Counted from the stretch's first letter, positions 27,599 to 36,239 are shown. The stretch is DNA of 64,000 nt from Sphingopyxis sp. LC363 (GCF_000756385.1 NZ_JNFC01000002.1:1-64000); one strand, 5' to 3'. Made by a program: numbers and translations. The notes: generated by a model not told the origin, from the letters alone.

Positions 27599-28216
27599 CT
27601 AAATCACATCCATATTATAGCAATGCCAGCTGAAGATCGCCGCCGCGCCGCGGTGCGGACGCCAGGTTTCGGCCAGTTCGCGCGCCCGTTTCTCGCTCGG
27701 GCGCGCGCCCAATTGCAGGATGCGGCCGACGGCTTCCTGCACCGCGAGATCGCCTGCGGGCCAGATGTCGGGGCGGCCTTCGGCGAAGAGCAGGTAGATT
27801 TCGGCCGACCAGCGCCCGATGCCCTTGACGCGCGTGAGCAAGGCGATCGCTTCCTCATCGTCGGCGGGGAGCGCGTCGAAGGTCAGATCGCCGTCGAGGA
27901 TGAGCTGGGCGAGGCTTTTGGCATAGCCCTGCTTCTGCCCCGACAGGCCGCAGGCGCGCAGCGTGTCGAAATCGGCGGCGGCCATGACTTCGGCGGGGCA
28001 GCCTTCGCCGAATTGCGCCTCGAGCTTGTTCCAGATCGAGGTCGCGGCGGCGACGCTGACCTGCTGGCCGACGATCGTGCGAAGAAGCGTCGTATAGCCG
28101 GGCGCGCGGATGCGCGGCTCGGGATAGCCCGCGTTGCCGAGCGCGCGCGCGAAATTGGCGTCGCGCTCCGCCAGCGCGTCGATTCCCGCGTTCAGCTGCT
28201 GCTGGCTTAGGCCCAT
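27599..28216 (-). CDS. DNA-3-methyladenine glycosylase II (AlkA-like)
   Basis: This 205-residue base-excision enzyme removes alkylated purines. The start at 28216 has a strong aaggagaa site. The helix-hairpin-helix-GPD core is LLTRVKGIGRWSAEIYLLF, with the catalytic Asp in PAGDLAVQEAVG. The upstream segment TLLRTIVGQQVSVAAA is the family glutamine-rich loop. It is the short bacterial form without the N-terminal Ada-like or beta domain of E. coli AlkA. It is divergent from a ferredoxin gene. Confidence 0.9.
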   Translation of the reverse strand: MGLSQQQLNAGIDALAERDANFARALGNAGYPEPRIRAPGYTTLLRTIVGQQVSVAAATSIWNKLEAQFGEGCPAEVMAAADFDTLRACGLSGQKQGYAKSLAQLILDGDLTFDALPADDEEAIALLTRVKGIGRWSAEIYLLFAEGRPDIWPAGDLAVQEAVGRILQLGARPSEKRARELAETWRPHRGAAAIFSWHCYNMDVI

Positions 28217-28241
28217 CCTATATTCTCCTTTTGTTCCCAAG

Positions 28242-28256
28242 GTTGCTGATAGCAAC
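28242..28256. promoter_or_regulatory. Candidate operator between glycosylase and ferredoxin genes
   Basis: GTTGCT-GAT-AGCAAC is a perfect inverted repeat with six-base arms in the 102-base divergent region. A TTGACA lies at 28264-28269 and may be the -35 element of the ferredoxin promoter, though no good -10 is visible at the right distance. Confidence 0.35.
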
Positions 28257-28318
28257 GCTTGATTTGACAGGCAACGCGCGACATAGCGCCTGCGACAAGA
28301 AAGAGATGAGGGACTAGC

Positions 28319-28636
28319 ATGGCCAAGCTGATTGTCGTGACGCGCGACGGAACCGAACATGAGATCGAAGGCGACACCAGCCTGACCGTGATGGAAAATA
28401 TCCGCGACGCCGGTTTCGACGAATTGCTCGCGCTGTGCGGCGGCTGCTGTTCGTGCGCGACCTGCCATGTCCATGTCGAGGCGGGCGACAAGGACGCGAT
28501 GCCCGCGATGAGCGAGGACGAGAACGACCTGCTCGATTCGACCACCGACCGCGACGATAATTCGCGCCTGTCGTGCCAGATCCCGTTCAGCGACGCGCTC
28601 GACGGGCTGAAAGTGCGGATCGCGGCGGAGGATTAG
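28319..28636 (+). CDS. 2Fe-2S ferredoxin, adrenodoxin type
   Basis: This is a 105-residue electron carrier. The cluster ligands are the Cys residues of [15 protein letters not shown] (C-x5-C-x2-C) and RLSCQIP further on. The C-terminal part LDGLKVRIA is typical of the Adx/FdxB group, which serves P450s or Fe-S cluster assembly. A weak gagg site precedes the ATG. It is a core gene at some distance from the P450 at 46 kb and could donate electrons to it, although a Rieske ferredoxin is present inside the P450 cluster. Confidence 0.92.
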   Translation: MAKLIVVTRDGTEHEIEGDTSLTVMENIRDAGFDELLALCGGCCSCATCHVHVEAGDKDAMPAMSEDENDLLDSTTDRDDNSRLSCQIPFSDALDGLKVRIAAED

Positions 28637-28639
28637 ACC

Positions 28640-29407
28640 TTATTGGCCCGCCGTCGCGACCGCGTAGAGCGCGATCGCCGCGGCGTTCGAGATGTTGAGG
28701 CTCTCCATCCGCGGCGAGATGGGCAGCTTTGCCAGCACGTCGCAATGTTCCATGACATTGTGGCGCATCCCGTCGCCTTCGGAGCCGAGCACCAGCGCGA
28801 CCTTGCTGCCGTCGAGCGTCGATCCGAGCGTCGTTTCGGTGTCGCCCATCAGCCCGATGCGCCAATATTGGGCCTCGGCGATCTCCTCCAGCGCGCGCGA
28901 CAGGTTGACGACGCGCACCCATGGCACGGTTTCGAGCGCGCCCGATGCCGAACGCGCGATCACGCCGCTTTCGGGCGGGCTATGGCGGTCCTGCGTGATG
29001 ATCGCCGCCGCATCGAACGCCGCCGCCGAGCGCAGCACCGCGCCGATATTGTGCGGATCGGTGACCTGGTCGAGGATGACGAGCGGACGCTTGCTCTCCG
29101 CATCCACCTCTTCCTGCAACAGGTCGCCGAGATGGATATTCTCGAGCGGGTCGACCTCGATCACCAGCCCCTGATGCGGCGCGTCGCGCGCGACGAGTCG
29201 CGCGAGGTCGGCGACGTCCGCATAGCTGATCGGAATCACCGGCGGCAGGTCGAGCTGGCCCAATGCCTCGCGCGTGCCCCAGATGCGCTTGACGTTGCGT
29301 TCGGGGTTGGCGAGCGCGGCGAGAACGGCGTGGCGGCCCCAGAAACGGATGGCCTGACCGCGTTGGTTTCCGCCTGACGGGCGGCGATGTCGGGAAAATT
29401 GTCTCAT
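28640..29407 (-). CDS. rlmB: 23S rRNA 2'-O-methyltransferase, SpoU family (RlmB-like)
   Basis: The protein is 255 residues from the ATG at 29407. The N-terminal substrate-binding part begins RFWGRHAVLAALANPERNVK. The SPOUT knot motifs follow: VILDQVTDPHNIGAVLRSA, LVLGSEGDGMRH and ISPRMESLNISNAAAIALY. By family it methylates G2251 in the peptidyl-transferase centre. The N-terminal tail is basic (RQFSRHRRPSGGNQRG). It is convergent with the ferredoxin gene with a three-base gap. Confidence 0.92.
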   Translation of the reverse strand: MRQFSRHRRPSGGNQRGQAIRFWGRHAVLAALANPERNVKRIWGTREALGQLDLPPVIPISYADVADLARLVARDAPHQGLVIEVDPLENIHLGDLLQEEVDAESKRPLVILDQVTDPHNIGAVLRSAAAFDAAAIITQDRHSPPESGVIARSASGALETVPWVRVVNLSRALEEIAEAQYWRIGLMGDTETTLGSTLDGSKVALVLGSEGDGMRHNVMEHCDVLAKLPISPRMESLNISNAAAIALYAVATAGQ

Positions 29408-29433
29408 AAGGCGCGCCTTTCCCACGACCGCCA

Positions 29434-29462
29434 TTGACAGGCAAGCCTCGTTTCGCCATTGG
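29434..29462 (+). promoter_or_regulatory. Probable promoter of tRNA-Tyr
   Basis: A consensus TTGACA lies at 29434-29439. At 17 bases distance the -10 hexamer is cattgg, which is weak. Its position about 50 bases before the tRNA supports the call. Confidence 0.4.
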
Positions 29463-29486
29463 ACCGCTTCCCAAAGCGGGCCCCAA

Positions 29487-29572
29487 GGACAGGTGGCCGA
29501 GTGGTTAAAGGCAGCAGACTGTAAATCTGCCCGGGTTTCCGTACGCTGGTTCGAATCCAGCCCTGTCCACCA
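29487..29572 (+). tRNA. tRNA-Tyr(GTA); left attachment site of the mobile element
   Basis: The acceptor GGACAGG pairs with CCTGTCC, and CCA is encoded. The anticodon stem GCAGA/TCTGC encloses CTGTAAA, giving anticodon GTA. The long variable arm (CCGGGTTTCCGTACG) and TTCGAATC T-loop agree with a class II tyrosine tRNA. A tyrosine integrase begins 182 bases downstream, so the 3' half of this gene is the likely integration site. The gene is left intact by the insertion. Confidence 0.96.
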
Positions 29573-29753
29573 CCCTCCGGTCCGAGGGCATCTCCCAAAA
29601 CCTCTGGAAACCGCAGAAAACATAGGGTATTATCCTTGGGTCGGTCCTCTGTATCTCACGCCGTATCACTGCAGCGCAGAGAAAAGTGGGGGGAGAATGT
29701 GGGGGAAGATTTTTCACCCCCTCAGAATCGGCCCTCCAAGTGTGGGGGAAAAG

Positions 29754-30968
29754 ATGGGGGTTAACGCTATGAAAAAGCTCACAGCTTTGGCGATAAAGGC
29801 CGCCATGGCGAATCCCGGCACCTATCAGGACGGGGACGGGCTGTTCCTGAAGGTGGACAAACGTGGCGGGGCTTCTTGGCTTCTGCGACTACAACATGAC
29901 GGCAAGCGCCGGGATATCGGTTTGGGAAGTGCCAAATTGCTGCCGCTCGTGGAGGCACGGCAAAAAGCCAGCGAGCTGCGCAGGGCCATCAAGATCGACC
30001 GTCGCGATATTCTGATGGAAAGGAAGCATGAAGCGGCCGCCAAGGTGACCTTCCGCGAGGCCGCACATCAATATCATAAGGAGAATGCGGCCGGTTGGAA
30101 AAGCGCCATCTATGCACGCCAGTGGCTCGCCAGTCTCGAAAGTCACGCCTTTCCGAAATTGGGCAATGTTCCGACCGGAGGAATCGCCGCGGCTGATATC
30201 ATCGATGTGTTGTTGCCGATCTGGCAGGAAATCCCGGAGACGGCACGTCAGGTGCGCAACCGCATTTGCGTCGTCCTGGATTATGCTCATGCGAAAGGCT
30301 GGCGCTCCAGCGAGGCTCCGTCGGGCAATGGCAGCCTCAAAGCGGGGAGGGGGCTGCCCCGGCAAGTGAAGTCACGGGAGAATCGCAAGGCGATGCCTTA
30401 CAGCGCGCTTCCGACTTTCGTCGCGACTTTGCGGCGAAAGCCGGCCTTCGGGCGGTTGGCGCTCGAATTGCTCATCCTCACAGGCGTGCGCAGCCAAGAG
30501 GTTCGCCTGGCAACATGGGACGAATTTGATGTCCAGCGGCGCCTCTGGATTATTCCCGCGGATCATATGAAGCGGGGCAAGGCCCACATCGTTCCCTTAT
30601 CTGACGCGGCCTTGGCGGTACTCGCGAAGGCAAAGGCCTTCCGCCTTCCGGATACCGATGTCGTATTCCCGGGAGCTGCGGGTAAGCCGATGTCCGATAT
30701 GACGCTGCTCAAGGTGCTGCGCGACATGAAGGAACCTTTCCACGTTCACGGCTTTCGCTCCACCTTCACCGACTGGGCGGCAAATGCAGGCTTCGCCGAT
30801 GCCGTGGTGGAGGCGGCGCTGGCTCATAAGACGCCCGACGCTGTGCAGGCGGCTTATCGCCGTACGACCTATCTCGGCACGCCGGAGCAGCCGGGCGCGC
30901 GCGTTACGCTGATGGATACATGGGGGCGCTATTGCGCGGGGGAGAGCCCAGGAGGTTCCACGAGTTGA
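29754..30968 (+). CDS. Tyrosine recombinase / phage-type integrase (P4-like)
   Basis: The protein is 404 residues. I use the ATG at 29754 after gggggaaaag; the frame is open back to the tRNA but upstream codons are not protein-like. The N-terminal arm-binding domain is DUF4102-like (YQDGDGLFLKVDKRGGASWL). The catalytic domain has Arg in LTGVRSQEVRLATW, the HxxR in HVHGFRSTFTDWA, His in ALAHK and a C-terminal Tyr in QAAYRRTTYL. Such integrases use tRNA 3' ends, matching its position next to tRNA-Tyr. Confidence 0.95.
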   Translation: MGVNAMKKLTALAIKAAMANPGTYQDGDGLFLKVDKRGGASWLLRLQHDGKRRDIGLGSAKLLPLVEARQKASELRRAIKIDRRDILMERKHEAAAKVTFREAAHQYHKENAAGWKSAIYARQWLASLESHAFPKLGNVPTGGIAAADIIDVLLPIWQEIPETARQVRNRICVVLDYAHAKGWRSSEAPSGNGSLKAGRGLPRQVKSRENRKAMPYSALPTFVATLRRKPAFGRLALELLILTGVRSQEVRLATWDEFDVQRRLWIIPADHMKRGKAHIVPLSDAALAVLAKAKAFRLPDTDVVFPGAAGKPMSDMTLLKVLRDMKEPFHVHGFRSTFTDWAANAGFADAVVEAALAHKTPDAVQAAYRRTTYLGTPEQPGARVTLMDTWGRYCAGESPGGSTS

Positions 30969-31208
30969 GCGCACGGTCAAATATGGCCGGTAGGCGACCG
31001 TCCGGATTGGAGTGGAGTTGCAGGATAGCGGACGTTCACTCAGGGTCGGCTGCCGACCAAACTCGCCCTTCCGATGCAGTAGTGCGAATGTCACCTCGCG
31101 CCGAAACCGATTTTTCGCAGCCTTGATAGCTACGGGTGACAGATTGCGCTGGCGGGGCTAGTATTCTCGCTTTAGCCTCGCTTCTAAGAAAGTCGAAGGC
31201 AGCCAAGC

Positions 31209-31219
31209 GGGGGGGGGGG
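31209..31219 (+). repeat. 11-G homopolymer at the ribosome binding site
   Basis: Eleven consecutive G immediately precede the start codon of the DGQHR-like gene and occupy its Shine-Dalgarno position. Such tracts change length by slippage in replication, which could tune or switch translation. Sequencing error in the length is also possible. Confidence 0.8.
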
Positions 31220-31221
31220 TG

Positions 31222-32250
31222 ATGATTACCGTATTTAGCGTCGTTAAGGACGAAGTGATTCAAAGCACCGTAGCGACCGGTGTCACCACCTACAGATACG
31301 CCCTCGATAGCCTGTTCCCTCTGATTGATAAGTTCGAGGAACAGCGAAAGGTTCAACGGAAAAAGTTCTACGAACGGCTGAAGGCGGATATTCTCCGGGG
31401 CTGTGTAATGCCTCCGATAACCCTCGCCTTCGTAAATCCCGCGCATGCGAGCGACCTTAATGCCGCCAATATACAGGCTTTCGTAGAGGAAAACATCTCC
31501 GAGGGATACATTTTGGACGGCATGCAGCGACTTAACACGCTGTGGGATGCGTCCAACGAGATTGGCTTTAATCCAGATGGAAGTCTCAGCGTGAACGTGA
31601 TCATCGCTGAGCGTTACGACCTTTTGTTGTATCGGATGATCACTCTTAACAACGGGCAGAAGCCCATGACTGCGCGACATCAAATTGAGATGTTAACAAA
31701 GGGTGTCCTAAATATAGGTCACCCTGATATGGTTATTGTATCTGAAAAGGAAACTGAGTCTGTAAAGCCTCATGGGGCCTTTAGAAAAAGTGATATCGCT
31801 TCCGCCTATACAGCATTTCTAACCAATAGTGTTAACAATGAAAACTCTCGCATAATCGAGTCAAAACTAGATGAAATTCTCGTCGGCAAGGTTATGGACT
31901 CAGACCTTACCACATCTAATGTATCTTTCTCTGATATATTAGACCAGGTTGCGCGTTTCTCGGCTGATACGATATCCCGAGACTGGCTTCGTCTTGGCAA
32001 CAACTTGGTAGGCTTCGCGGTGGGCGCAAAAAGGAGCTTTGAACAATTAAAAGTGATAAGCAAGGACCACTTTAGGGTTCTGACTGAAACATTCGACGAA
32101 GCGTTTTCCGCACTTAATGTTTCAAAAATTAATGTTGGTAAGTTTCGGCGCGAATTATCGATGCACTTTTTTGCAAACCTAGACCGCTATCAGGATGCAG
32201 ACGCTGACGAGATAACCAAAGTCTTTTTTGAGAGAACGATGGTCGATTGA
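31222..32250 (+). CDS. DGQHR/DUF262-like ParB-fold protein, first gene of putative defence pair
   Basis: The protein is 342 residues from the ATG at 31222; a GTG at 31219 is the alternative. The motif YILDGMQRLNTLW (residues 97-109) corresponds to the DGQQR/DGQHR box of ParB-like nuclease/NTPase proteins (DUF262, DndB-type). The later ITLNNGQKPMTARHQIEML (140-158) matches the second conserved block of DGQHR proteins, where N and Q contact substrate. The C-terminal half is helical. The base composition is much more AT-rich than its surroundings. It is followed directly by a HEPN-motif gene. DndB-like and DUF262-like proteins occur in DNA-modification-linked defence systems. The exact function here is unknown. 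Confidence 0.7.
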   Translation: MITVFSVVKDEVIQSTVATGVTTYRYALDSLFPLIDKFEEQRKVQRKKFYERLKADILRGCVMPPITLAFVNPAHASDLNAANIQAFVEENISEGYILDGMQRLNTLWDASNEIGFNPDGSLSVNVIIAERYDLLLYRMITLNNGQKPMTARHQIEMLTKGVLNIGHPDMVIVSEKETESVKPHGAFRKSDIASAYTAFLTNSVNNENSRIIESKLDEILVGKVMDSDLTTSNVSFSDILDQVARFSADTISRDWLRLGNNLVGFAVGAKRSFEQLKVISKDHFRVLTETFDEAFSALNVSKINVGKFRRELSMHFFANLDRYQDADADEITKVFFERTMVD

Positions 32251-32255
32251 TAACT

Positions 32256-33140
32256 ATGCGATCATTTCAGCTTGTTGAGCCGGTTAGCGTCCACGGCTTG
32301 CCCGAGCATCCCTTCGGCCTTGGCCAGCAAGGATATGCGCTACATGAGATCGTGAGAATTATTGTTGGCAATGTCGACGTTAAAGACCAGGCAGACAATG
32401 TCTTTCGACTTCGACGCAACGAGCTCCGAACGAGGCCTCTGCGTGCGCACAGGGTGGCGAGAGTAGTAAAGCTCCTCTTTGAGTCGCAGGTTAATCTCGG
32501 TGATTATTCGCACCTTCTTACGACAGTCGGAGCACGAAATAGTAATTTTTTCGCGACAATCAGAGATGAACTCATCTTATGCCTAGTCGCGCGCAGAGAA
32601 AGACGGTTCACCGAAAGTTTTTTATACCTATATAGGATACTTGAATACACTTCTGTCGCCTTTCCGATGCTATATGCACTATCAAATCAAAACTTTGCAG
32701 GGTCGCTAAGTTTTTTAAAATCTCTCGTATCTGATGGTAAGCAAGGCGATCTAAAGGTTCTATCGAAAGCGCTGCCTACGTTGGCGGCACAGGGTAATCT
32801 TGATGGCTTACTATTCGACTTTTCAGTTGCAGGATACGACGTTAATTTAGTTAGCAAGATCAAGAGCGAGCTAAATGCTGCGGTAAAGCCAGCAGTCTCG
32901 AGTATGGATTTTGAAGATCAAGGCGACATCCTGTTTAGAGTGGCATTTAACGATATGTCACACCTGTTTGCGACCCTTCGAAATAGAATGTTTCACTATA
33001 GGAACGATGAGCGAAATATCGATCTTGTTAAGATCGGAGGTGCTGAAACTGTCTGCAAACTCTGCATAGACGAACTAATTTATTGGTTTTGCTTGGTCTA
33101 TACCGAGATAATTCGGACTGTTGGAAAGCAAATCATTTGA
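32256..33140 (+). CDS. HEPN-motif protein, second gene of putative defence pair
   Basis: The protein is 294 residues from the ATG at 32256; a TTG at 32247 overlapping the upstream stop is equally possible. It is almost all alpha-helical. Near the C-terminus is RNRMFH (242-247), an exact R-N-x3-H HEPN ribonuclease motif, preceded by FNDMSHLFAT and followed by a hydrophobic helix (ELIYWFCLVYTEIIR). HEPN domains with this motif are RNases in toxin-antitoxin and abortive-infection systems. The gene is AT-rich and coupled to the DGQHR-like gene. I infer that the upstream protein senses or restrains it. No close family is recognised. Confidence 0.65.
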   Translation: MRSFQLVEPVSVHGLPEHPFGLGQQGYALHEIVRIIVGNVDVKDQADNVFRLRRNELRTRPLRAHRVARVVKLLFESQVNLGDYSHLLTTVGARNSNFFATIRDELILCLVARRERRFTESFLYLYRILEYTSVAFPMLYALSNQNFAGSLSFLKSLVSDGKQGDLKVLSKALPTLAAQGNLDGLLFDFSVAGYDVNLVSKIKSELNAAVKPAVSSMDFEDQGDILFRVAFNDMSHLFATLRNRMFHYRNDERNIDLVKIGGAETVCKLCIDELIYWFCLVYTEIIRTVGKQII

Positions 33141-34176
33141 CGTGGAGCGCTCGTCGAGGGAACGTGTAACGTCGGCTTCTAACTGGGGCTGACGCTCGGC
33201 GCCTGGCACTTCAGCAGCGGCTAAAGTCCAAGCCTGCGATAATTTGATCGTCCGCTTTCGGGCGAGGAAAAGTCGCTGTCGAAAGGCGAGAAGGAGGCGC
33301 ATTCCAGTTATAGAATTGAGCGCGGCCTCAAATGAGCGCACACTGGCGGCGGCAGGCGCCGCCAGAGGTCGCGCGTTTGGTTGGGTGGCCGCGCGGCGCA
33401 CTTGGCTCGCTGATCTTGGCGGGGCGGCGGCTAAGCACAACTGCGCACGCACGCCGCCCCGCCGACGGCTTCGCCAAGGGCGCGTCTGTTGTTCCGGCAT
33501 GGCGCGCCGGGCTCGCCGACCGGCGCGGCGTCGTTGTTTCGCGCTCGCTATCCCCGCAAGCTGGCGCGGCGAGTGGATGGCACGAGGTTGCCTCGGGCGA
33601 GCGGGAAGAGGGCTGCGCGAAACTGCCTCTGCGCCGCCGACACGAAGATGCTGCATCTTTCACATCCTGCCTGGACTTCGCCGGGGTCGTTATCGTCGAG
33701 CTCGAAGGCGTCGCGGGGGTTGGCGCGAGCTTTGGCAACGGGCTTCGCGTCAACGCCAGGCCCCGGACCTCCGGCATGATCTTTCCGCGATCGGAAGACG
33801 GTTTGAGGGCAGGGAGCGTCGGCCCTAGCTGAGGCCGTATCGTCTGCGGAATATCGGTACGATCGCTTGTCTCGCTCAAACATCGACGATTGATCGGTCC
33901 GGCCGATAGCTGTCGGGCGCTCCACCTGTTCTGCAGAACCATCCCCGGCGACGGGCGATCGACCTGGACCCGCGCGGCGTCCCGCGTAAGCGCGGCGGGG
34001 CGATTATTTCCCCGACTGCTGCGCAGTCTCCTCGCGGCCGCTTCGCTTCAAATAATCGTCCCGCTGCACTCCTCCGCTTCGCTGCGGCCCTGACGGGTTC
34101 GCGGGAGCGCCTCATGCCGGTCCTTGGTCCGCCCATGCCGCAGGGATGGTCCCGCGGTAACTCAAGGAGACGACAA
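33141..34176. other. About 1 kb without a convincing gene
   Basis: The composition switches back to high GC here. Open frames exist on both strands (for example 33332-33832 and 33328-33942), but their products are Arg/Ala/Ser-rich shadow sequences with no domain or ribosome binding site. A short dyad-rich stretch lies at about 33980-34080 upstream of DUF736. It is likely non-coding or the decayed remains of a gene. Confidence 0.55.
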
Positions 34177-34500
34177 ATGGCATCTATCGGCTTTGTGAAC
34201 GGCACCATCGAGAAGGGATTCGTGGGCCAGCTCAAGACCCTCTCGATCCGCGCAGCGATCGAGATCCGGACCAACCGCTCGAAAGCGGGCGACGTCCAGC
34301 CCGACTACCGGGTCTATTCCGAGGGCGTCGAGATCGGTGCCGGCTGGATCCGCGTCGGACAGCAGTCGGGCGAGCCCTATGTGTCGCTGAGCCTCGCAGC
34401 CCCCGAGTTCGGACCGCGCCGGCTCTATGCGAACCTCGGCCGCGCCGCCGGGCAGGATGGCGAGGATGGCTATGCCCTCATCTGGAACCCCGCCGACTGA
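34177..34500 (+). CDS. DUF736 family protein
   Basis: This is a 107-residue protein, started at the ATG after aaggagacgac. The N-terminus ASIGFVNGTIEKGFVGQLKT and the segment VYSEGVEIGAGWIRVGQQSG are typical of DUF736, a family found almost only on alphaproteobacterial plasmids and integrative elements. It usually lies near conjugation genes. Its function is unknown. Confidence 0.92.
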   Translation: MASIGFVNGTIEKGFVGQLKTLSIRAAIEIRTNRSKAGDVQPDYRVYSEGVEIGAGWIRVGQQSGEPYVSLSLAAPEFGPRRLYANLGRAAGQDGEDGYALIWNPAD

Positions 34501-34558
34501 GGCTTGACTTCCACCCCGCGCCGCCTCCGCGGCGCGGGGTTTCGCTGTCCTGAGCCTT

Positions 34559-34798
34559 TCAGACAGGGCCGTCGCCGCGGCCGCGGCTGCGCCTGAGGTC
34601 GGCGAGGGTGAAGGACATGGGATTGCGGAGCCAGATATCGACTTCGCCGGCACGCCAGCCGCAGCAACGCTCCGCCAGCTTGTGCTGCGGCGGGAAGGTG
34701 CCGGCGGAGATCTTGCGATAGAGGGTGGCACGGCTGAGCCCGGTGAGATCGAGGACTTCGGTGAGGCGCATGAGGCGGAGGGGAGATTGATATGCCAT
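34559..34798 (-). CDS. AlpA-family helix-turn-helix regulator
   Basis: The protein is 79 residues from the ATG at 34798 (ggagaaa upstream); an ATG at 34813 is possible. The excisionase/AlpA pattern is clear: LRLMRLTEVLDLTGLSRATL, YRKISAGTFPPQHKL and GWRAGEVDIWL. AlpA proteins regulate integrase expression or excision on prophages and islands. It is convergent with DUF736. It may control element excision together with the integrase at 29754. Confidence 0.9.
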   Translation of the reverse strand: MAYQSPLRLMRLTEVLDLTGLSRATLYRKISAGTFPPQHKLAERCCGWRAGEVDIWLRNPMSFTLADLRRSRGRGDGPV

Positions 34799-35345
34799 GT
34801 GCTGTTTCTCCATATGTCGGGGGATCATACGTCGACGTGAGATCATAGAAGGGATCGAAATCGCGTTCGTCAACACCCCAGAAATCTGCCGATTTTGCTA
34901 TCGTATGATGGCGTAGTGCCGTGGGCATCCATGGGCGTCCGTGGAGGTTTGCGGGCCGACCTGGCGTAGCCTGAACTTTTTGTCGCACAGCGTCTCGCGC
35001 ATGAGATCGCCCGAGGAGAAATGAGGCCGTCGGCGACGGCCGCGTCCAAAATGTCGCGCCGTCACCGGCGCGGCGAACGTTCTGATTCGCCTGGATGAGG
35101 GCGCCGCTGGCGCACAGGCGGTCGCCGCTCTGCGGCGGCGTTGTCCCCGGCGCTGCGGGGGCGGAGGTGGGCGTCACTCGCCTCTAGCCTCGCCCGGCCG
35201 GGCCGCAACCCGCGTCGCGGGTCCTCCATTGCATTGCGGTCCTGCGGATGCAGCCCGCCCGATGATGCGGGTCTGCCGGCTCCTTCCTGCCGCCCACCTC
35301 CGCCCCCTTCCGGGCCGGGGTGCGGTGGCTGGAAGGAGAAAGGTT
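34799..35345. other. Intergenic region upstream of AlpA-like and ArdC genes
   Basis: These 547 bases separate divergent genes and must hold both promoters. The first ~120 bases are AT-richer (catacgtcgacgtgagatca) and are the likely promoter of the AlpA-like gene. The remainder is GC-rich. No open frame has a good start or recognisable product. The aaggagaaagg site of the ArdC gene lies at its end. Confidence 0.55.
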
Positions 35346-36239
35346 GTGCGCAAGGAAAGGATCGAACGGGCGAGCCTCTACAGCGAGGTCACCAACCGGA
35401 TCATCGTCGAGCTGGAAGAGGGGCGGCTGCCTTGGGTGCAGCCTTGGGACAGCGCGGCGTGCGGCTGCACCATGCCGCAGAATGCCGGAACGGCGCGCAG
35501 ATATAGCGGCATCAATGTGCTGATCCTCTGGGCCGAGGTGATCGCCAAGGGCTATGCGTCACAGCGCTGGCTCACCTACCGGCAGGCCGAGGCCGCAGGC
35601 GGCAATGTCCGGCGCGGCGAGAAGGGCACGGTCATTTGCTATGCCGACCGCTTCACGCCGAAGGCGGAGCAGGAACAGGCGCGCAGCGAAGACCGCGAGG
35701 CACGGCAGGTGGCTTTCCTCAAGCGCTTTGTCGTGTTCAACGTCGAGCAGTGCGAAGGGATTCCCGAAGACTTCACCGCACCGTTGGTCAGCGCCGATCC
35801 GGTGCTGGCGATCGCCGAGGCCGATGCGCTGATTGCTGCGAGCGGCGCGCGCTTCAACATTGGCGGCGCGGATGCCTTTTACAGCCCCTCCCATGACTTT
35901 GTGCAGGTGCCGCCGCAGGCGGCCTTTCACGAGCCGGTGAACTGGTATCGCACCGCGCTGCACGAGCTTGGGCATTGGACTGGGCACGGCAGCCGCTTGG
36001 ATCGCGACCAGACGGGCGGCTTTGGCTCCGAAGCCTATGCCAGGGAAGAGCTTGTCGCCGAAATGGCATCAGCCTTCACCTGCGCTTCGCTCGGCATCGC
36101 GCCGACCGTGCGCCACGCCGATTATATCGCATCATGGCTTTCTGTCCTGCGCGATGACGAGAAGGCGATCTTCCGCGCCGCAAGCCAAGCCAGCAAGGCG
36201 AGCGATTATCTGCTGGCCTTCACGGGAGGCGAACAATGA
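35346..36239 (+). CDS. ArdC-like antirestriction protein (DUF1738 + zincin)
   Basis: The protein is 297 residues from a GTG at 35346 with a strong aaggagaaagg site. The N-terminal ssDNA-binding DUF1738 domain includes YSEVTNRIIVELEEGRLPWVQPW and RYSGINVLILWAEV. The C-terminal zincin domain carries ALHELGHWTGHGSRL with the HExxH-like HELGH and Glu in YAREELVAEMASAF. ArdC proteins protect incoming single-stranded DNA from host restriction in conjugation. It overlaps the next gene by four bases (ATGA). Confidence 0.92.
   Translation: MRKERIERASLYSEVTNRIIVELEEGRLPWVQPWDSAACGCTMPQNAGTARRYSGINVLILWAEVIAKGYASQRWLTYRQAEAAGGNVRRGEKGTVICYADRFTPKAEQEQARSEDREARQVAFLKRFVVFNVEQCEGIPEDFTAPLVSADPVLAIAEADALIAASGARFNIGGADAFYSPSHDFVQVPPQAAFHEPVNWYRTALHELGHWTGHGSRLDRDQTGGFGSEAYAREELVAEMASAFTCASLGIAPTVRHADYIASWLSVLRDDEKAIFRAASQASKASDYLLAFTGGEQ

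Noticed and set aside
29493..29753. Integrase start within tRNA-Tyr
   Set aside because: The frame is open into the tRNA by chance; the first convincing start with a purine-rich leader is 29754.
33244..33942. Open frames on both strands in the 33-34 kb gap
   Set aside because: Products are low-complexity and Arg/Ser/Ala-rich; no ribosome binding site or recognised motif supports them.
34470..35177. Minus-strand frame over the AlpA-like gene and the intergenic region
   Set aside because: The product is Pro/Arg/His-rich and in a different frame from the AlpA-like protein, which has a clear HTH; it is a shadow.
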